A stretch of 64,000 nt of DNA from Pseudophaeobacter leonis. GTDB taxonomy: Bacteria > Pseudomonadota > Alphaproteobacteria > Rhodobacterales > Rhodobacteraceae. Positions 38,495 to 48,193 of the stretch are shown here, piece after piece. Location of the stretch: NCBI RefSeq assembly GCF_002087335.1, contig NZ_MWVJ01000033.1, positions 62,001 through 126,000 of the forward strand, written 5' to 3'. The translations under genes and the position numbers were made by a program. The notes under the pieces are model-generated. The model made no database searches. It worked only from the letters and a program-made list of their open reading frames with translations, and was not told where the DNA came from. Within the stretch, counting starts at the first letter, position 1, and every line of letters starts with the position of its first letter.

Positions 38495-39737
38495 TCAATT
38501 TCCCGCTGACAGCCAAGACAAAAGCCCCCCGCCTCACGGCCCCCTGTCTCACGGTGCCCTGAAAGGCATCAAGGTCCTTGACCTGTCGCGCATTCTGGCC
38601 GGTCCCACCTGCACACAGTTGCTGGGCGATCTTGGTGCCACGGTTTTGAAAGTGGAAAATCCCAAAACCGGCGGCGATGACACCCGCCAGTGGGGACCTC
38701 CCTATGTGGTGGATGCGCAGGGCAAACAGTCTGATCTTTCCGCCTATTTCATGGCCGCAAACCGCAACAAGCGCTCTATCGCGCTGGATATTGCTACCCC
38801 TGAGGGGCAGGATATCGTGCACCGGCTGGCGGCTGAGGCCGACATTGTGGTGGAAAACTTCAAACCCGGCGGTCTGGCCAAATACGGGCTGGACTACGCC
38901 AGCATGAAGGACAAGCTGCCAAACCTGATCTATTGCTCGATCTCGGGCTATGGCCAGACCGGCCCCAATTCGCACAAACCCGGCTATGATCTGATGGCGC
39001 AGGGCTATGGCGGGTTGATGTCCCTTACTGGTGAGCCGCAGGGACAGCCGGTCAAAGCAGGCGTCCGCATCGCCGATGTCATGTGCGGCATGTATGCCAC
39101 CCTTGGTGTGCTCGCCCCGCTGCATCACCGGGACCAAACCGGCGAAGGCCAACAGATCGATCTGGCCCTTGTCGATGCACAGGTCGCCTGGCTGATCAAC
39201 GAGGGCGTTGCCTATCTCAACACCGGCACCCTGCCGCAGCGCCGGGGCAACGAACACCCCAGCATTGTGCCCTATGGCCTCTATGAGACCTCGGATGCCC
39301 ATGTCATTCTGGCGGTTGGCAATGACAGCCAATTCCGCCGTTTCATGGAGTTCCTCGGGCTCGAAGGTCTGGCCGAGGACCCGCGGTTTGCGACCAACCC
39401 TGCCAGATTGCAGCACCGCGACGCGCTGAATGACATTCTGATCCCGGCGCTGCAGCGGTTTACCATGGACGAGGTCATCGCCGACATGGAGGCCCGCAAG
39501 GTACCCGCAGGCCCGGTGCAGACCCTCGACCGTGTCTTTGCCTCCGATCAGGTGGCCGCCCGCGAGATGGCGATCGAAATGCAGTCCAGCGCCGGGCCGG
39601 TGCAGCTCTTGGGGAACCCGTTGAATTTCTCTCGCACCCCCGTGACCTACCGCCATGCGCCGCCGCAATGCGGCGCTGCAACAGACGAGGTTCTCGCCGC
39701 CGCAGATCCTTTTGCCGAAAGCGAAGACGAGACCTGA
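38481..39737 (+). CDS. CaiB/BaiF family III CoA-transferase
   Basis: The 418-residue protein has the family III pattern: GIKVLDLSRILAGPTCTQLLGDLGATVLKVENP, RNKRSIALDIATPEG, the likely catalytic Asp in KPGYDLMAQGYGGLMSLTG, and GEGQQIDLALVDAQVAWL. It moves CoA between carboxylic acids. ATG 38481 is chosen, as GGAGG is five bases away. ATG 38478 is very close to it. Overlap with the upstream TPP enzyme resembles an oxc/frc-type pairing, but the donor and acceptor acids are unknown. Confidence 0.9.
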   Translation: MDASDQFPADSQDKSPPPHGPLSHGALKGIKVLDLSRILAGPTCTQLLGDLGATVLKVENPKTGGDDTRQWGPPYVVDAQGKQSDLSAYFMAANRNKRSIALDIATPEGQDIVHRLAAEADIVVENFKPGGLAKYGLDYASMKDKLPNLIYCSISGYGQTGPNSHKPGYDLMAQGYGGLMSLTGEPQGQPVKAGVRIADVMCGMYATLGVLAPLHHRDQTGEGQQIDLALVDAQVAWLINEGVAYLNTGTLPQRRGNEHPSIVPYGLYETSDAHVILAVGNDSQFRRFMEFLGLEGLAEDPRFATNPARLQHRDALNDILIPALQRFTMDEVIADMEARKVPAGPVQTLDRVFASDQVAAREMAIEMQSSAGPVQLLGNPLNFSRTPVTYRHAPPQCGAATDEVLAAADPFAESEDET

Positions 39738-39803
39738 GGCGGAACCTGCCGCCTGGACGGCCAAAACCCGCAGCGTCTCAAACGCGCAATGTTACAAAAA
39801 CCG

Positions 39804-39840
39804 GCCAGTATCCGCCTCACAAGCGGATGCTGGCTTTTCT
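39804..39840 (+). terminator. Terminator of the TPP enzyme/CoA-transferase operon
   Basis: GCCAGtATCCGC - CTCACAA - GCGGATgCTGGC is a 12-bp stem with one mismatch followed by TTTTCTTTT, 67 bases after the CoA-transferase stop. Confidence 0.85.
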
Positions 39841-40025
39841 TTTGCACCAGAAGGTTACAAAGGCGCGAAAATCCGCCTGACTTTTCAAGGGAATTGGCCA
39901 AATGCGCCGTTTCCTGCACACGCGCCTTCACCAAAGCGCGAGCAGCGTCGCATGGCCCCATTGCCTGGTTTAATCTGACCCCAACACGACTGACTTCAAA
40001 CACCACGGCACAGATTGGACCCGCA

Positions 40026-41391
40026 ATGACTCAAGACATTTTTGGACAAGAGACCAGCCTCACCTGCGCCGCCACGCTGCAAAACTGGGATGCGGTTCAG
40101 ATGGGGGTGCTGGCCCATGCGGCGTCAACCGCCGATCATCTGGGCGCAGTTCTGACAGCAGCCCCCGATTTTGCACTGGCACAGGCAATCAAGGGTCTGT
40201 CGGTGCTGATGCTGGGCCGTTCCGAGCTGATCCCCATGGCGCGCGATGCCCTCAAAAGCGCCAGACTGGGCTATGAAGCCGCCCTGCCGCGCGAGCGGAA
40301 ATATGTCGACGCCCTTGAGGCCTGGCTTATGGGGCGTCCCTCGACCTCGATTGCCCTGATGGAACAGGTTCTGGCTGTGGACCCCGGTGACTCGCTGGCG
40401 ATGAAACTCAGCCATGGCATCCGGTTTATTCTGGGCGACGCCAGTGGTATGCGCGCCTCGGTGGAACGCGTGATGCCCGCCTATGACCCTGATCACGCAG
40501 GCCGCGGCTATCTGCTGGGCTGTCACGCCTTTGCGCTGGAAGAAACCGGCGCCTATGAGAAAGCCGGCATAACCGGCCGTCAGGCGCTGTGGATGGCGCC
40601 AAATGATGCCTGGGGTCTGCACGCGGTGGCGCATGTGCATGATATGACCGGTGACGCTGCCGCCGGGCTCAGCTGGCTCACCGAGCGCGAAGAGGCCTGG
40701 GCCCATTGCAACAATTTTCGCTATCACGTCTGGTGGCACAAGGCGCTGATGCATCTTGACCTTGGCCAGATCGACGAGGCGCTGGCGCTTTATGACACCC
40801 AGGTTCGGCGCGACAAGACCGACGACTACCGCGACATCTCCAACGCCACTTCGCTGTTGATGCGGCTTGAGCTGGACGGGGTGCAGGTTGGCAATCGCTG
40901 GGAAGAGCTGTCACAGCTTTGCGCCAACCGCACCGAGGACGGCAGCCTGATCTTTGCAGATCTGCACTATCTTCTGGCCCTGGCCGGCCGCGATCGCGCC
41001 GCTGAGACCCGCCGTCTGGTCAGCCGCATCCATGCCGATGCCAAACACCGCCACAACGAGGCGCAGGACCGGATGGCCATTCCGGGCTGTGACGCCGCCA
41101 ATGGTCTCGAGGCCTTTGGCGATGGCAACTACGCCATGGCCTTTGCGCATCTGGCGGCGGGCCCGCAGTGCCATGCAGCTCGCCGGAGGCAGCCACGCCC
41201 AGCGCGATGTGTTTGAGCGTATGACAATTGATGCCGGGCTGCGGGCCGGAGAGTTTGACGCCGCCGAAGCCATCCTGGACGACCGCCGTGCCAAACGTAG
41301 CGGGCGCGAAGACAATTATGCACTGGCCCGGCGCGCCCTCATTGCCGCAGGCAGAACCTCTCCCAACGCCCAAAGCATGCCCGCAGAATAA
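40026..41391 (+). CDS. Tetratricopeptide-repeat protein of the TTC38 type (frameshifted)
   Basis: The protein of about 454 residues is built of helical repeats, with AVQMGVLAHAASTADHLGAVLTAAPDFALAQAIKG and HAVAHVHDMTGDAAAGLSWL typical of the TPR protein 38 family. A break at 41159-41161 (one extra G) separates FAHLAA from ARSAMQLAGGSHAQRDVFERM, which then runs to TAA 41389-41391. The start is ATG 40026, after the previous terminator. The function of this family is not established. Sixty bases separate it from opgC, so co-transcription is possible. Confidence 0.7.
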
Positions 41392-41450
41392 CCAACAGAT
41401 TAGCCAGTCGGCCACGTGCCGCGTTCAAGACCTACAAGGATCAGCCCAGC

Positions 41451-42743
41451 ATGGCGGACATCTCGCCCTTTCCAACGCCTCAACCAGAGCGCGCAGCTGC
41501 AGACAGAGCTGCCGCCAACCGGACGCAGTCCCCTGGAGTTTCTGGCCAGATCACGCCGCCCAAGGCGCGGCTGCGCGATCCCCGGCTCGACTTTTATCGC
41601 GGCATTGCCATGTTCATCATTCTGGTGGCCCATATTCCGGGCAATCGCTGGACTGGCTGGATCCCGGCCCGGTTTGGCTTTTCTGATGCCACCGAGATTT
41701 TTGTTTTCTGTTCCGGCATGGCCTCGGCCATTGCCTTTGGCGGCTCCTTTGCACGGCGGGGCTGGTGGCTCGGCTCCGCAAGGGGAGTGTTTCGCTGCTG
41801 GCAGGTTTTCTGGGCCCATATCGGATTGTTTTGCTTTGTCGCCATGTCGATGGCGGCGCTGGACACCTATGGCGCCTTTGATAAATCCTATATCAACTCA
41901 TTGAACCTGCAGCATTTCTTCAATGATCCGGCGCCCCAGCTGGTCGGGTTGTTCACCCTGACCTATGTGCCAAACTACTTTGACATACTGCCGATGTATC
42001 TGGTGGTGCTGGCGCTGATGCCGCTGATGATGGGGCTGGAACGTCTGGGCTTCTGGGCCATCGCGCTGGCGTCAGGCCTGATCTGGCTTGCCGCGAACCC
42101 CTACCTCATAGGATTGGGCCCCGATGGTCTCTCGCTGCCTGCCGAGCCCTGGTCAGCGAGAGAGTGGTTTTTCAACCCTTTTGGCTGGCAGCTTTTGTTC
42201 TTTACCGGCTTTGCCTTCATGAAAGGCTGGCTGCCAAAGCCGCCGGTCTCTGCCCTGCTGGGCGTTGCCGCTGCCGCCTTTCTGGTCCTGTCGGCGCCTT
42301 TTGGCTCGTGGAAAGTCTTTCTCTGGGTCGAAGCCGCCAATGCCGATCTGGCCGAGATGATCCGCCCCGCATGGAAAGCATCGGCGCAGTGGCGCGAAAA
42401 GACCGATTTTGGCCTGCTGCGCTATGCGCATTTCCTCGCTCTGGCCTATCTGGGCTGGCTGCTGGCGGGAGAAGGTGGCAAGCGCCTCATGGCCTCGGGC
42501 CACAGCCTCGGCGCGCGCATCTGGGCGCGCCTGCTCAAGATCATCACCCGGGTCGGCCAGCAAAGCCTTGCGGTGTTTGTCTTTTCCATGGCGTTGGCCC
42601 GCCTCATTGGCTTTGCTCTGGATCAGTCCGAGCGCGGCATCGCCATCACCGCGCTGGCCAACCTTGCGGGCTTTGGCCTGATCATCTGCTGCGCCTTTGC
42701 GGCCGGATGGTTTAAATCCCACCCCTGGAGGGCAAAACCATGA
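41451..42743 (+). CDS. opgC: OpgC-domain acyltransferase-type membrane protein
   Basis: The 430-residue integral membrane protein has about ten helices and the OpgC/acyltransferase-3 opening RLDFYRGIAMFIILVAHIPGN, with DILPMYLVVLALMP and FNPFGWQLLFFTGFAF. OpgC proteins add succinyl or related groups to osmoregulated periplasmic glucans. Its stop overlaps the opgG start as ATGA, supporting one operon opgC-opgG-opgH. Confidence 0.85.
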   Translation: MADISPFPTPQPERAAADRAAANRTQSPGVSGQITPPKARLRDPRLDFYRGIAMFIILVAHIPGNRWTGWIPARFGFSDATEIFVFCSGMASAIAFGGSFARRGWWLGSARGVFRCWQVFWAHIGLFCFVAMSMAALDTYGAFDKSYINSLNLQHFFNDPAPQLVGLFTLTYVPNYFDILPMYLVVLALMPLMMGLERLGFWAIALASGLIWLAANPYLIGLGPDGLSLPAEPWSAREWFFNPFGWQLLFFTGFAFMKGWLPKPPVSALLGVAAAAFLVLSAPFGSWKVFLWVEAANADLAEMIRPAWKASAQWREKTDFGLLRYAHFLALAYLGWLLAGEGGKRLMASGHSLGARIWARLLKIITRVGQQSLAVFVFSMALARLIGFALDQSERGIAITALANLAGFGLIICCAFAAGWFKSHPWRAKP

Positions 42744-44266
42744 GCCGCCTCAGCCGCCGCGCCTTTGTCGCCTCAGCACTTTGCAGCACTGCGCTGTCAG
42801 CCCTGCCCAGCCTGTCCGCCGCCGTGACAGATCAGGCCGGGGCACAGCCATTTCACCATGATCAGGTGGTGGCGCGGGCGCGCGCACTGGCGCAGCAGGC
42901 CTATAGCCCCCGCGCCGAGGTGCCGCAGGACTGGCTCAAGCTGTCCTATGATCAATACAAGGCGCACCGTTTCCGCGTGAAAGACTCGATCTGGGCCAAG
43001 AGCGACCACAGCTACAACGTGGATCTGTTCCTGCCGGGGCTGTATTTTCGCCATGCGGTGCAAATAAACACGGTAACAGAGGGCATGGCCCGGCCCTTTG
43101 GCTTTGATATGAGCCTGTTTGATCGCGGTGAGATCGCGCCGCCGCTCAGCACCTCAGGCGCGCTTGGCTATAGTGGTTTGCGCCTGCGCACCGCATTGGA
43201 TGTCCCCAACAAGAAAAGCGAGTTTTGCGTCTTTCAGGGTGCCAGCTATTTCCGCGCCATTGGCATTGGCCAGTCCTATGGGCTGTCGGCCCGCGGGCTG
43301 GCGCTAAAAACTGGCGACCCCATGGGCGAGGAGTTTCCCGATTTCATCGAGTTCTGGCTGGAGGCCCCTGCCCCCGGTCAGCGCAGCATGGTGGTGCATG
43401 CGCTGATGGACTCGCCCTCGGTCACCGGGGCCTACCGGTTTACCATCACCCCCGGTGCCACCACCCTCATGGATGTGGAGGCACGGCTCTTTGCCCGTGC
43501 AGACCTCGACCATACCGGACTGGCCCCGCTCACCTCAATGTTCCTGTTTGACCGTACCAACCGCGACCGATTTGACGATTTCCGCCCCAATGTGCACGAC
43601 AGTGATGGGCTGTTGATCAGGAATGGCACCGCCGAGACTCTCTGGCGGCCGCTGGCCAATCCCACCCATCTGCAGGTCTCGTCCTTTGTCGATGAAAACC
43701 CGCGTGGCTTTGGCCTGATGCAACGCTCGCGCCGACTGGACACATTTGAGGATCTTGAGGCCAACTACCACCGCCGCCCCAGCCTCTGGGTCGAGCCACG
43801 GGGAGACTGGGGCAAAGGCGCTGTCACCCTGGTCGAAATCCCCGCCGACAAAGAGATCTATGACAATGTCGTCGCCTACTGGCGCCCGCACGCGCCCCTC
43901 CCGGCAGGCGCGGAGCTGCCGCTGGCCTATCGGCTCAGCTGGGGGGGGGATCCGGATCTTGAGCTGGCGCGGGTGATTGATACCGCAGCTGGCGCGCGCA
44001 TCTTTGGCGAGCCGGGCCGTTTGATGACAGTGGATTTTGAGGCGCATCCCCTGCTGGAGGGCGATCCTGATGACATTGAGGTGCATCTGTCCTCGCCGCA
44101 TGTTGAGACCAGCCCCGGCGTGTTGCAGCGCAACCCCTCCACAGGTGGGTTGCGGCTTGCCTTCAGCTTTGCGCCCAATGCCGAGAACCACGTTGAACTG
44201 CGCCTGCAGCTCAGACGCGCAGGCGCCCCGGCAAGCGAAGTCTGGCTGTATCGGTGGACGGCATGA
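42740..44266 (+). CDS. opgG: Periplasmic glucan biosynthesis protein OpgG/MdoG
   Basis: The 508-residue exported protein has a Tat-type signal (RLSRRAFVASAL to LSAA). Conserved MdoG stretches include YDQYKAHRFR, FLPGLYFRHAVQINTV, LGYSGLRLRTALDVP, FCVFQGASYFRAIG and MFLFDRTNRDRFDDFRPNVHDSDGL. It acts in the periplasm to form branched beta-glucans on the backbone made by OpgH. Its 3' end overlaps opgH by four bases. Confidence 0.92.
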   Translation: MSRLSRRAFVASALCSTALSALPSLSAAVTDQAGAQPFHHDQVVARARALAQQAYSPRAEVPQDWLKLSYDQYKAHRFRVKDSIWAKSDHSYNVDLFLPGLYFRHAVQINTVTEGMARPFGFDMSLFDRGEIAPPLSTSGALGYSGLRLRTALDVPNKKSEFCVFQGASYFRAIGIGQSYGLSARGLALKTGDPMGEEFPDFIEFWLEAPAPGQRSMVVHALMDSPSVTGAYRFTITPGATTLMDVEARLFARADLDHTGLAPLTSMFLFDRTNRDRFDDFRPNVHDSDGLLIRNGTAETLWRPLANPTHLQVSSFVDENPRGFGLMQRSRRLDTFEDLEANYHRRPSLWVEPRGDWGKGAVTLVEIPADKEIYDNVVAYWRPHAPLPAGAELPLAYRLSWGGDPDLELARVIDTAAGARIFGEPGRLMTVDFEAHPLLEGDPDDIEVHLSSPHVETSPGVLQRNPSTGGLRLAFSFAPNAENHVELRLQLRRAGAPASEVWLYRWTA

Positions 44267-46149
44267 GCCGCCCCCTGCAAGCCCCCGCCCCCCTGATGCC
44301 GCCTCTCCAGCAGATGGAGATGCCCGAGCAGGATTTCAGCACGGCTTTTAGCGACCAGAACGCGCCAAAGTTTGCGCCATCCGGCCACATGGCGCTGTGG
44401 CGTATTCTGGCCTTCTCGCCCGCCATGCTGGCCACGGGCCTGCTGGTTTGGGTGATGCGGGTCTGGTTCGCTCTGGATGGTTTCATGGTGCTGGAACTGT
44501 TGCTGCTGGCGCTTATCGCCTTTAACTTTTTCTGGATCTGCTTTTCAGTCTCGACCGTTCTGCTGGGACTGTTTTCCCTGTCCAAACGCGATCGCACCCG
44601 GCCAGACCGCCCTCCTGCCGCGATGAAGGTTGCACTGTTGGTGCCCGTCTACAACGAAGAGCCCTGGTATGTGCTGGGCAATGTGCGCTCCATGCTGGAA
44701 GAGCTGAGCGCCCGCCGCAGCGCGCACAGCTATGCCATGTTCATCCTGTCTGATACCCGCAATGACGCCTTGGCCGAACAAGAGCGGCTGAGCTTTGACG
44801 CCCTGCGCGCCGACCTGCCCTCCGGGCTGGAGTTGTACTATCGCCGCCGCGCCAACAACACCGGGCGCAAGGTCGGCAATATCAGCGACTGGCTGCGGCG
44901 CTGGGGCGCCGGCTTTGACGCCATGCTGGTGCTTGATGCCGACAGCCTGATGACTGGCCGTGCCATCTCACGGCTGACCGATGCGCTGTCGCGCGACCCC
45001 AGCGCCGGTCTGATCCAAAGCTTCCCACAGCTGATTGGCGCCCAGTCGGTGTTTGGTCGCATGCAGCAATTTGCTAATGGTGTCTATGGCCTGGCCCTGG
45101 CCGAAGGCCTTGCGCGCTGGTGCGGCTTTGAAGGAAACTCCTGGGGTCACAACGCCATAATGCGCACCCGCGCCTTTGCCGCCTGCGCGGGCCTGCCGCC
45201 TCTGCGCTCGCGCCTCACGGGCCGCGAACAGCTGATCATGAGCCATGATTTTGTCGAGGCAGGCCTGTTGCGCCGGGCCGGCTGGCGGGTGCGTTTTCTG
45301 CCGCGCCTTGGCGGCTCGTTTGAGGAGACGCCTCCCACCCTCATCGACCATATACTGCGGGACCGGCGCTGGTGTCAGGGCAATTTGCAACACCTGAACC
45401 TGCTCACGGCCCGCGGATTTTTTGCCATGTCGCGGTTTCATTTGCTGCACGGCGCCATCGGCTATCTAATGGCCCCGATCTGGTTTGCCCTGCTGGTGAT
45501 CTGGGCTCTGATTGGCCACAGCGCCGACAGCTCGGTCATCCGCTATTTCAGCGAGACCAATCCCTCACGCCCGTCCTGGCCCGATATGTCAGAGCCACGC
45601 CATATTCTGGTGATCCTGCTGATCTACGCCATGCTACTGGCGCCAAAGCTTCTGGCGGTGCTGGCAGTGGTCTTTGGTGGCGGGCGATTGGCCGACTATG
45701 GCGGCCCAGCCCGCTTTGCCCTGTCCGCCGCCTCCGAAATCCTGTTGGCGGTGCTGTATGCGCCAATTTTGATGGTACAACAAATGATTGCAGTGTTTCG
45801 CACCGCCTTTGGGCTGCAGCGTGGCTGGTCCCCGCAGGCCCGCGCCGGAGGGCGCTATGGGCTCAGCACCCTGCTCAGCTGCCATGCGTTGGAAACCCTC
45901 AGCGGCATCGCCCTCTGGGGCGGCATTCTGGCCGGGCTGGTCTCTGTCTGGCTCATACCGATTGCTGTGTCACTGATCCTGGCAATCCCCCTTTCTGCTC
46001 TCTCGGGCCTGCGCGCCGGGACCTCTCAGCGCGGCTGGATGGCAACGCCCGTCGTCTATTCAGAGCCAAAGATCACCAGAACCGCCCGGCACTATCGCGC
46101 CCAGCTAAAGGCCTACCTGGATGTAAGGAGCCAACACCCGGCGGAATAG
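44263..46149 (+). CDS. opgH: Glucan glucosyltransferase OpgH/MdoH
   Basis: The 628-residue inner-membrane processive family 2 glucosyltransferase uses UDP-glucose. The catalytic set is visible: LVPVYNEEPWYV, the VLDADSLMTG Asp pair, SHDFVEAGLL and RDRRWCQGNLQH (the QxxRW-type motif). Membrane helices flank the cytoplasmic domain. ATG 44263 forms ATGA with the opgG stop and is preferred to GTG 44254. Confidence 0.93.
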   Translation: MSRPLQAPAPLMPPLQQMEMPEQDFSTAFSDQNAPKFAPSGHMALWRILAFSPAMLATGLLVWVMRVWFALDGFMVLELLLLALIAFNFFWICFSVSTVLLGLFSLSKRDRTRPDRPPAAMKVALLVPVYNEEPWYVLGNVRSMLEELSARRSAHSYAMFILSDTRNDALAEQERLSFDALRADLPSGLELYYRRRANNTGRKVGNISDWLRRWGAGFDAMLVLDADSLMTGRAISRLTDALSRDPSAGLIQSFPQLIGAQSVFGRMQQFANGVYGLALAEGLARWCGFEGNSWGHNAIMRTRAFAACAGLPPLRSRLTGREQLIMSHDFVEAGLLRRAGWRVRFLPRLGGSFEETPPTLIDHILRDRRWCQGNLQHLNLLTARGFFAMSRFHLLHGAIGYLMAPIWFALLVIWALIGHSADSSVIRYFSETNPSRPSWPDMSEPRHILVILLIYAMLLAPKLLAVLAVVFGGGRLADYGGPARFALSAASEILLAVLYAPILMVQQMIAVFRTAFGLQRGWSPQARAGGRYGLSTLLSCHALETLSGIALWGGILAGLVSVWLIPIAVSLILAIPLSALSGLRAGTSQRGWMATPVVYSEPKITRTARHYRAQLKAYLDVRSQHPAE

Positions 46150-46194
46150 CTTTTTCGAAGGATCCCAGATGCAACGGTCCCGAGATGCGTGACC

Positions 46195-46254
46195 GCAGCG
46201 CCCCGGCAGGGGCGCTGCCGGGCCCAAGGCTTTTTCTCTCATCACAGATGAGAG
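46195..46254 (+). terminator. Two consecutive hairpins after opgH
   Basis: GCAGCGCCCC-GGCA-GGGGCGCTGC (46195-46218) is a perfect 10-bp stem, followed by GGGCCCAAGGCTTTTT and a second perfect stem CTCTCATC-ACA-GATGAGAG (46236-46254). Together they probably end the opg operon. The pattern hairpin + GCCCAAGGC + GCGCGGG..CCCCCCC resembles the element at 56621. Confidence 0.6.
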
Positions 46255-46352
46255 GCAAAGGCGCGGGAGCCCCCCCCTCTATGCTGTTGCTCAGGCATCT
46301 TGTGCTGCAACATCCGGATTGACCAGCCAGAGGCCATGTTCATCGCGCCACG

Positions 46353-47211
46353 CTAGCCTCCCTCGCCGGGCTCTTTCCTTTCCAACCAATCCAGCATCCA
46401 TACAGGCCACATGGACGGCACCCGGTGCCCCCCGGAGAACAACACAAACTCGATATCCGCGCCCAAGCCACAGACCCAGCGGCGCCGGAGAACCGCAGCG
46501 CCGCCTCGGCGGGTATCCGGCGCCTGTTGCGCACATTGGTTGGTTGTCCGCCACAGCTCTAGCCCCGCAAAGATATCACCCTGCTGAAACTGGCCACCCC
46601 CAAGGACGCGCCCTTCCAGCGGCACAACGCCATCCGTCCAGCCATGGCTGTGAAACAACCGGACAGCTCCGGCGCAGCTGTCGGGCTGAGGTCGCCAGAA
46701 CCCACCAGAAACGGGGGCATAGGCCGCAAAGGCCCTGGGGGCCCGCACAGGCCAGATAATTCACCATGAACGCCCCGGCAGAAAAGCCGGCCAAGACCAT
46801 CTCCTCACGATCAAGACCAAACCGGTCCGCGGCATCCTGGGCAACCTGCTGCAAAAACGCCACCTCATCACGGCCCTCCCAGCCGGGAAAAAAGTTCCAC
46901 GACCGACGCCCCTCGCGCCGTGGCAGCGCATCCGGCGCAATCACCGCATAGCCCCGCTCTGTCAGACCCCGCACCATCGCCTTGTTCCTGAGCGCCCCTT
47001 CTCCTGAGCCCCCGTAGCCATGTAAAAACAAAACGGCAGGCAGCAGCTCTGCCTCCTGCCCTGCCGACACGGGCTTCACAGGCTGCACAGGCAACACGGG
47101 GAGTTCAATATGATAGCTGCCTTGTGACAGCGTACAGGCGCCAGAGAGCGTGCCACAGCCCGCGTCGCCCCGGCTGGGCCAACTGAGGGCTGCAAAGACA
47201 AACATGACCAT
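46353..47211 (-). CDS. PHB-depolymerase-like (esterase) serine hydrolase (frameshifted)
   Basis: The exported alpha/beta hydrolase has oxyanion-type VLFLHGYGGSGEG, the nucleophile elbow GFSAGAFMVNYLACAGP, an Asp/His pair region HSHGWTDGVVPL and FSGGHRVPSMWPVWMLDWL. It resembles poly(3-hydroxybutyrate) depolymerase and feruloyl-esterase-like proteins (LpqC type). The frame breaks at 46733-46735 (one extra G), after which AFAAYAPVSGGFWRP follows on. The start is uncertain: ATG 47211 gives a short signal peptide (MVMFVFAALSW...), but the frame stays open to ATG 47355 and overlaps the rhodanese gene. Confidence 0.75.
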
Positions 47212-47312
47212 TTTGGCGGCAACACTCTTGCGGGTCAGCCCATTGCAGATTGAAGAATCCCTCTTGCCAAAGGCCCAGCTACGCCAAGTCCTCGGCACGG
47301 GCCTTTGGGTCC

Positions 47313-47813
47313 CTACCCCTGCCATCGTGCCACCGGCAAATTTCCTGCCAGCCAACCCGGCCCACTGGCCGAGCCCAACATGCCCTGCGGCACATCCAGC
47401 ACATTGGTGAAGCCCGCAGCCACCACCGCCCTGGTCATCCGCGCCGAGCGCACCCCGCGGGCGCAGATCAGCGCGACAGGGGCATCACGCGCACCGCCAA
47501 GCATCTGCTCCAGCGCCTGCACAAAATCTTTGCGCCGCATATCAATCGGAGCAGCCCCGACCGGCACACCGGTTTGGCGCCACTCGCGGGGCGTTCGAAT
47601 ATCAATCAAAGTAATCGCCCCGGACTGGGCTTTGGCAAAGGCCACAGCCGGGCTCAGCCGGGGATTGTCATGCGCCGGAGGCTGGCTTTGCCACCACCAC
47701 AGCCCTGCGAGCCCGGCAACCACCGAAGTGCCACCAAGCCCCAAGAGCAACCGTCGCCGTGTCTGATCTGCGCCTCCGTCCAAATCCTGTCCCACCCTCG
47801 CGCCCCGTTTCAA
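47313..47813 (-). CDS. Membrane-anchored rhodanese-domain protein
   Basis: The 166-residue protein has an Arg-rich N-terminus (QTRRRLLLGLGG) and one hydrophobic segment, then a rhodanese domain with ITLIDIRTPREWRQTGVP and an active loop CARGVRSARM. The active Cys is C123. It probably faces the periplasm and could move sulfane sulfur or recognise a thiol. It stands at a distance from the sox cluster. Confidence 0.8.
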   Translation of the reverse strand: MKRGARVGQDLDGGADQTRRRLLLGLGGTSVVAGLAGLWWWQSQPPAHDNPRLSPAVAFAKAQSGAITLIDIRTPREWRQTGVPVGAAPIDMRRKDFVQALEQMLGGARDAPVALICARGVRSARMTRAVVAAGFTNVLDVPQGMLGSASGPGWLAGNLPVARWQG

Positions 47814-48193
47814 TTGCTCACGCCTGCTGCAGCGCCTGATGTCAACCTGATGTCAAAAAGTGCCGCTGTCTCGACGTCTCATAGCAGCTTTCAGTGTGAC
47901 CATAAGCCATGCCCAGCCCCAGTACAGCCCCAGTACAGCGCCTGTGCAGCCTGTACAGCACCTGCGCTGTTCAACTTCCTGTCAACGCGCAGATCCTGAG
48001 CTTCTCAAACACGAGATAAAACACCGTCCCAAGCGGCAGAAAATGAGCCTGGACAGTAAAAAACGCGGCCAAGCTCCCCTACATGGCGTACAATCCCCAC
48101 TCCTGCGACACTTCCGGCCTCACAGGACTGGAACAATTGCGAAAAATTGCTTAGGCGTTTGACTATTGCCAAGCCCAGCCAGGAGAACTGCAC
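47814..48193. other. Gene-free spacer before the mrp operon
   Basis: The 380 bases hold no supported gene. AGCCCCAGTAC occurs twice in tandem (47915-47936), with degenerate copies following. The mrp promoter should lie in the last 100 bases. GGAGAACTGCAC then leads to the mrpA GTG start. Confidence 0.55.
47915..47936. repeat. 11-bp tandem duplication
   Basis: AGCCCCAGTAC occurs twice exactly, with further degenerate copies to about 47970, in the spacer upstream of mrpA. Confidence 0.8.
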
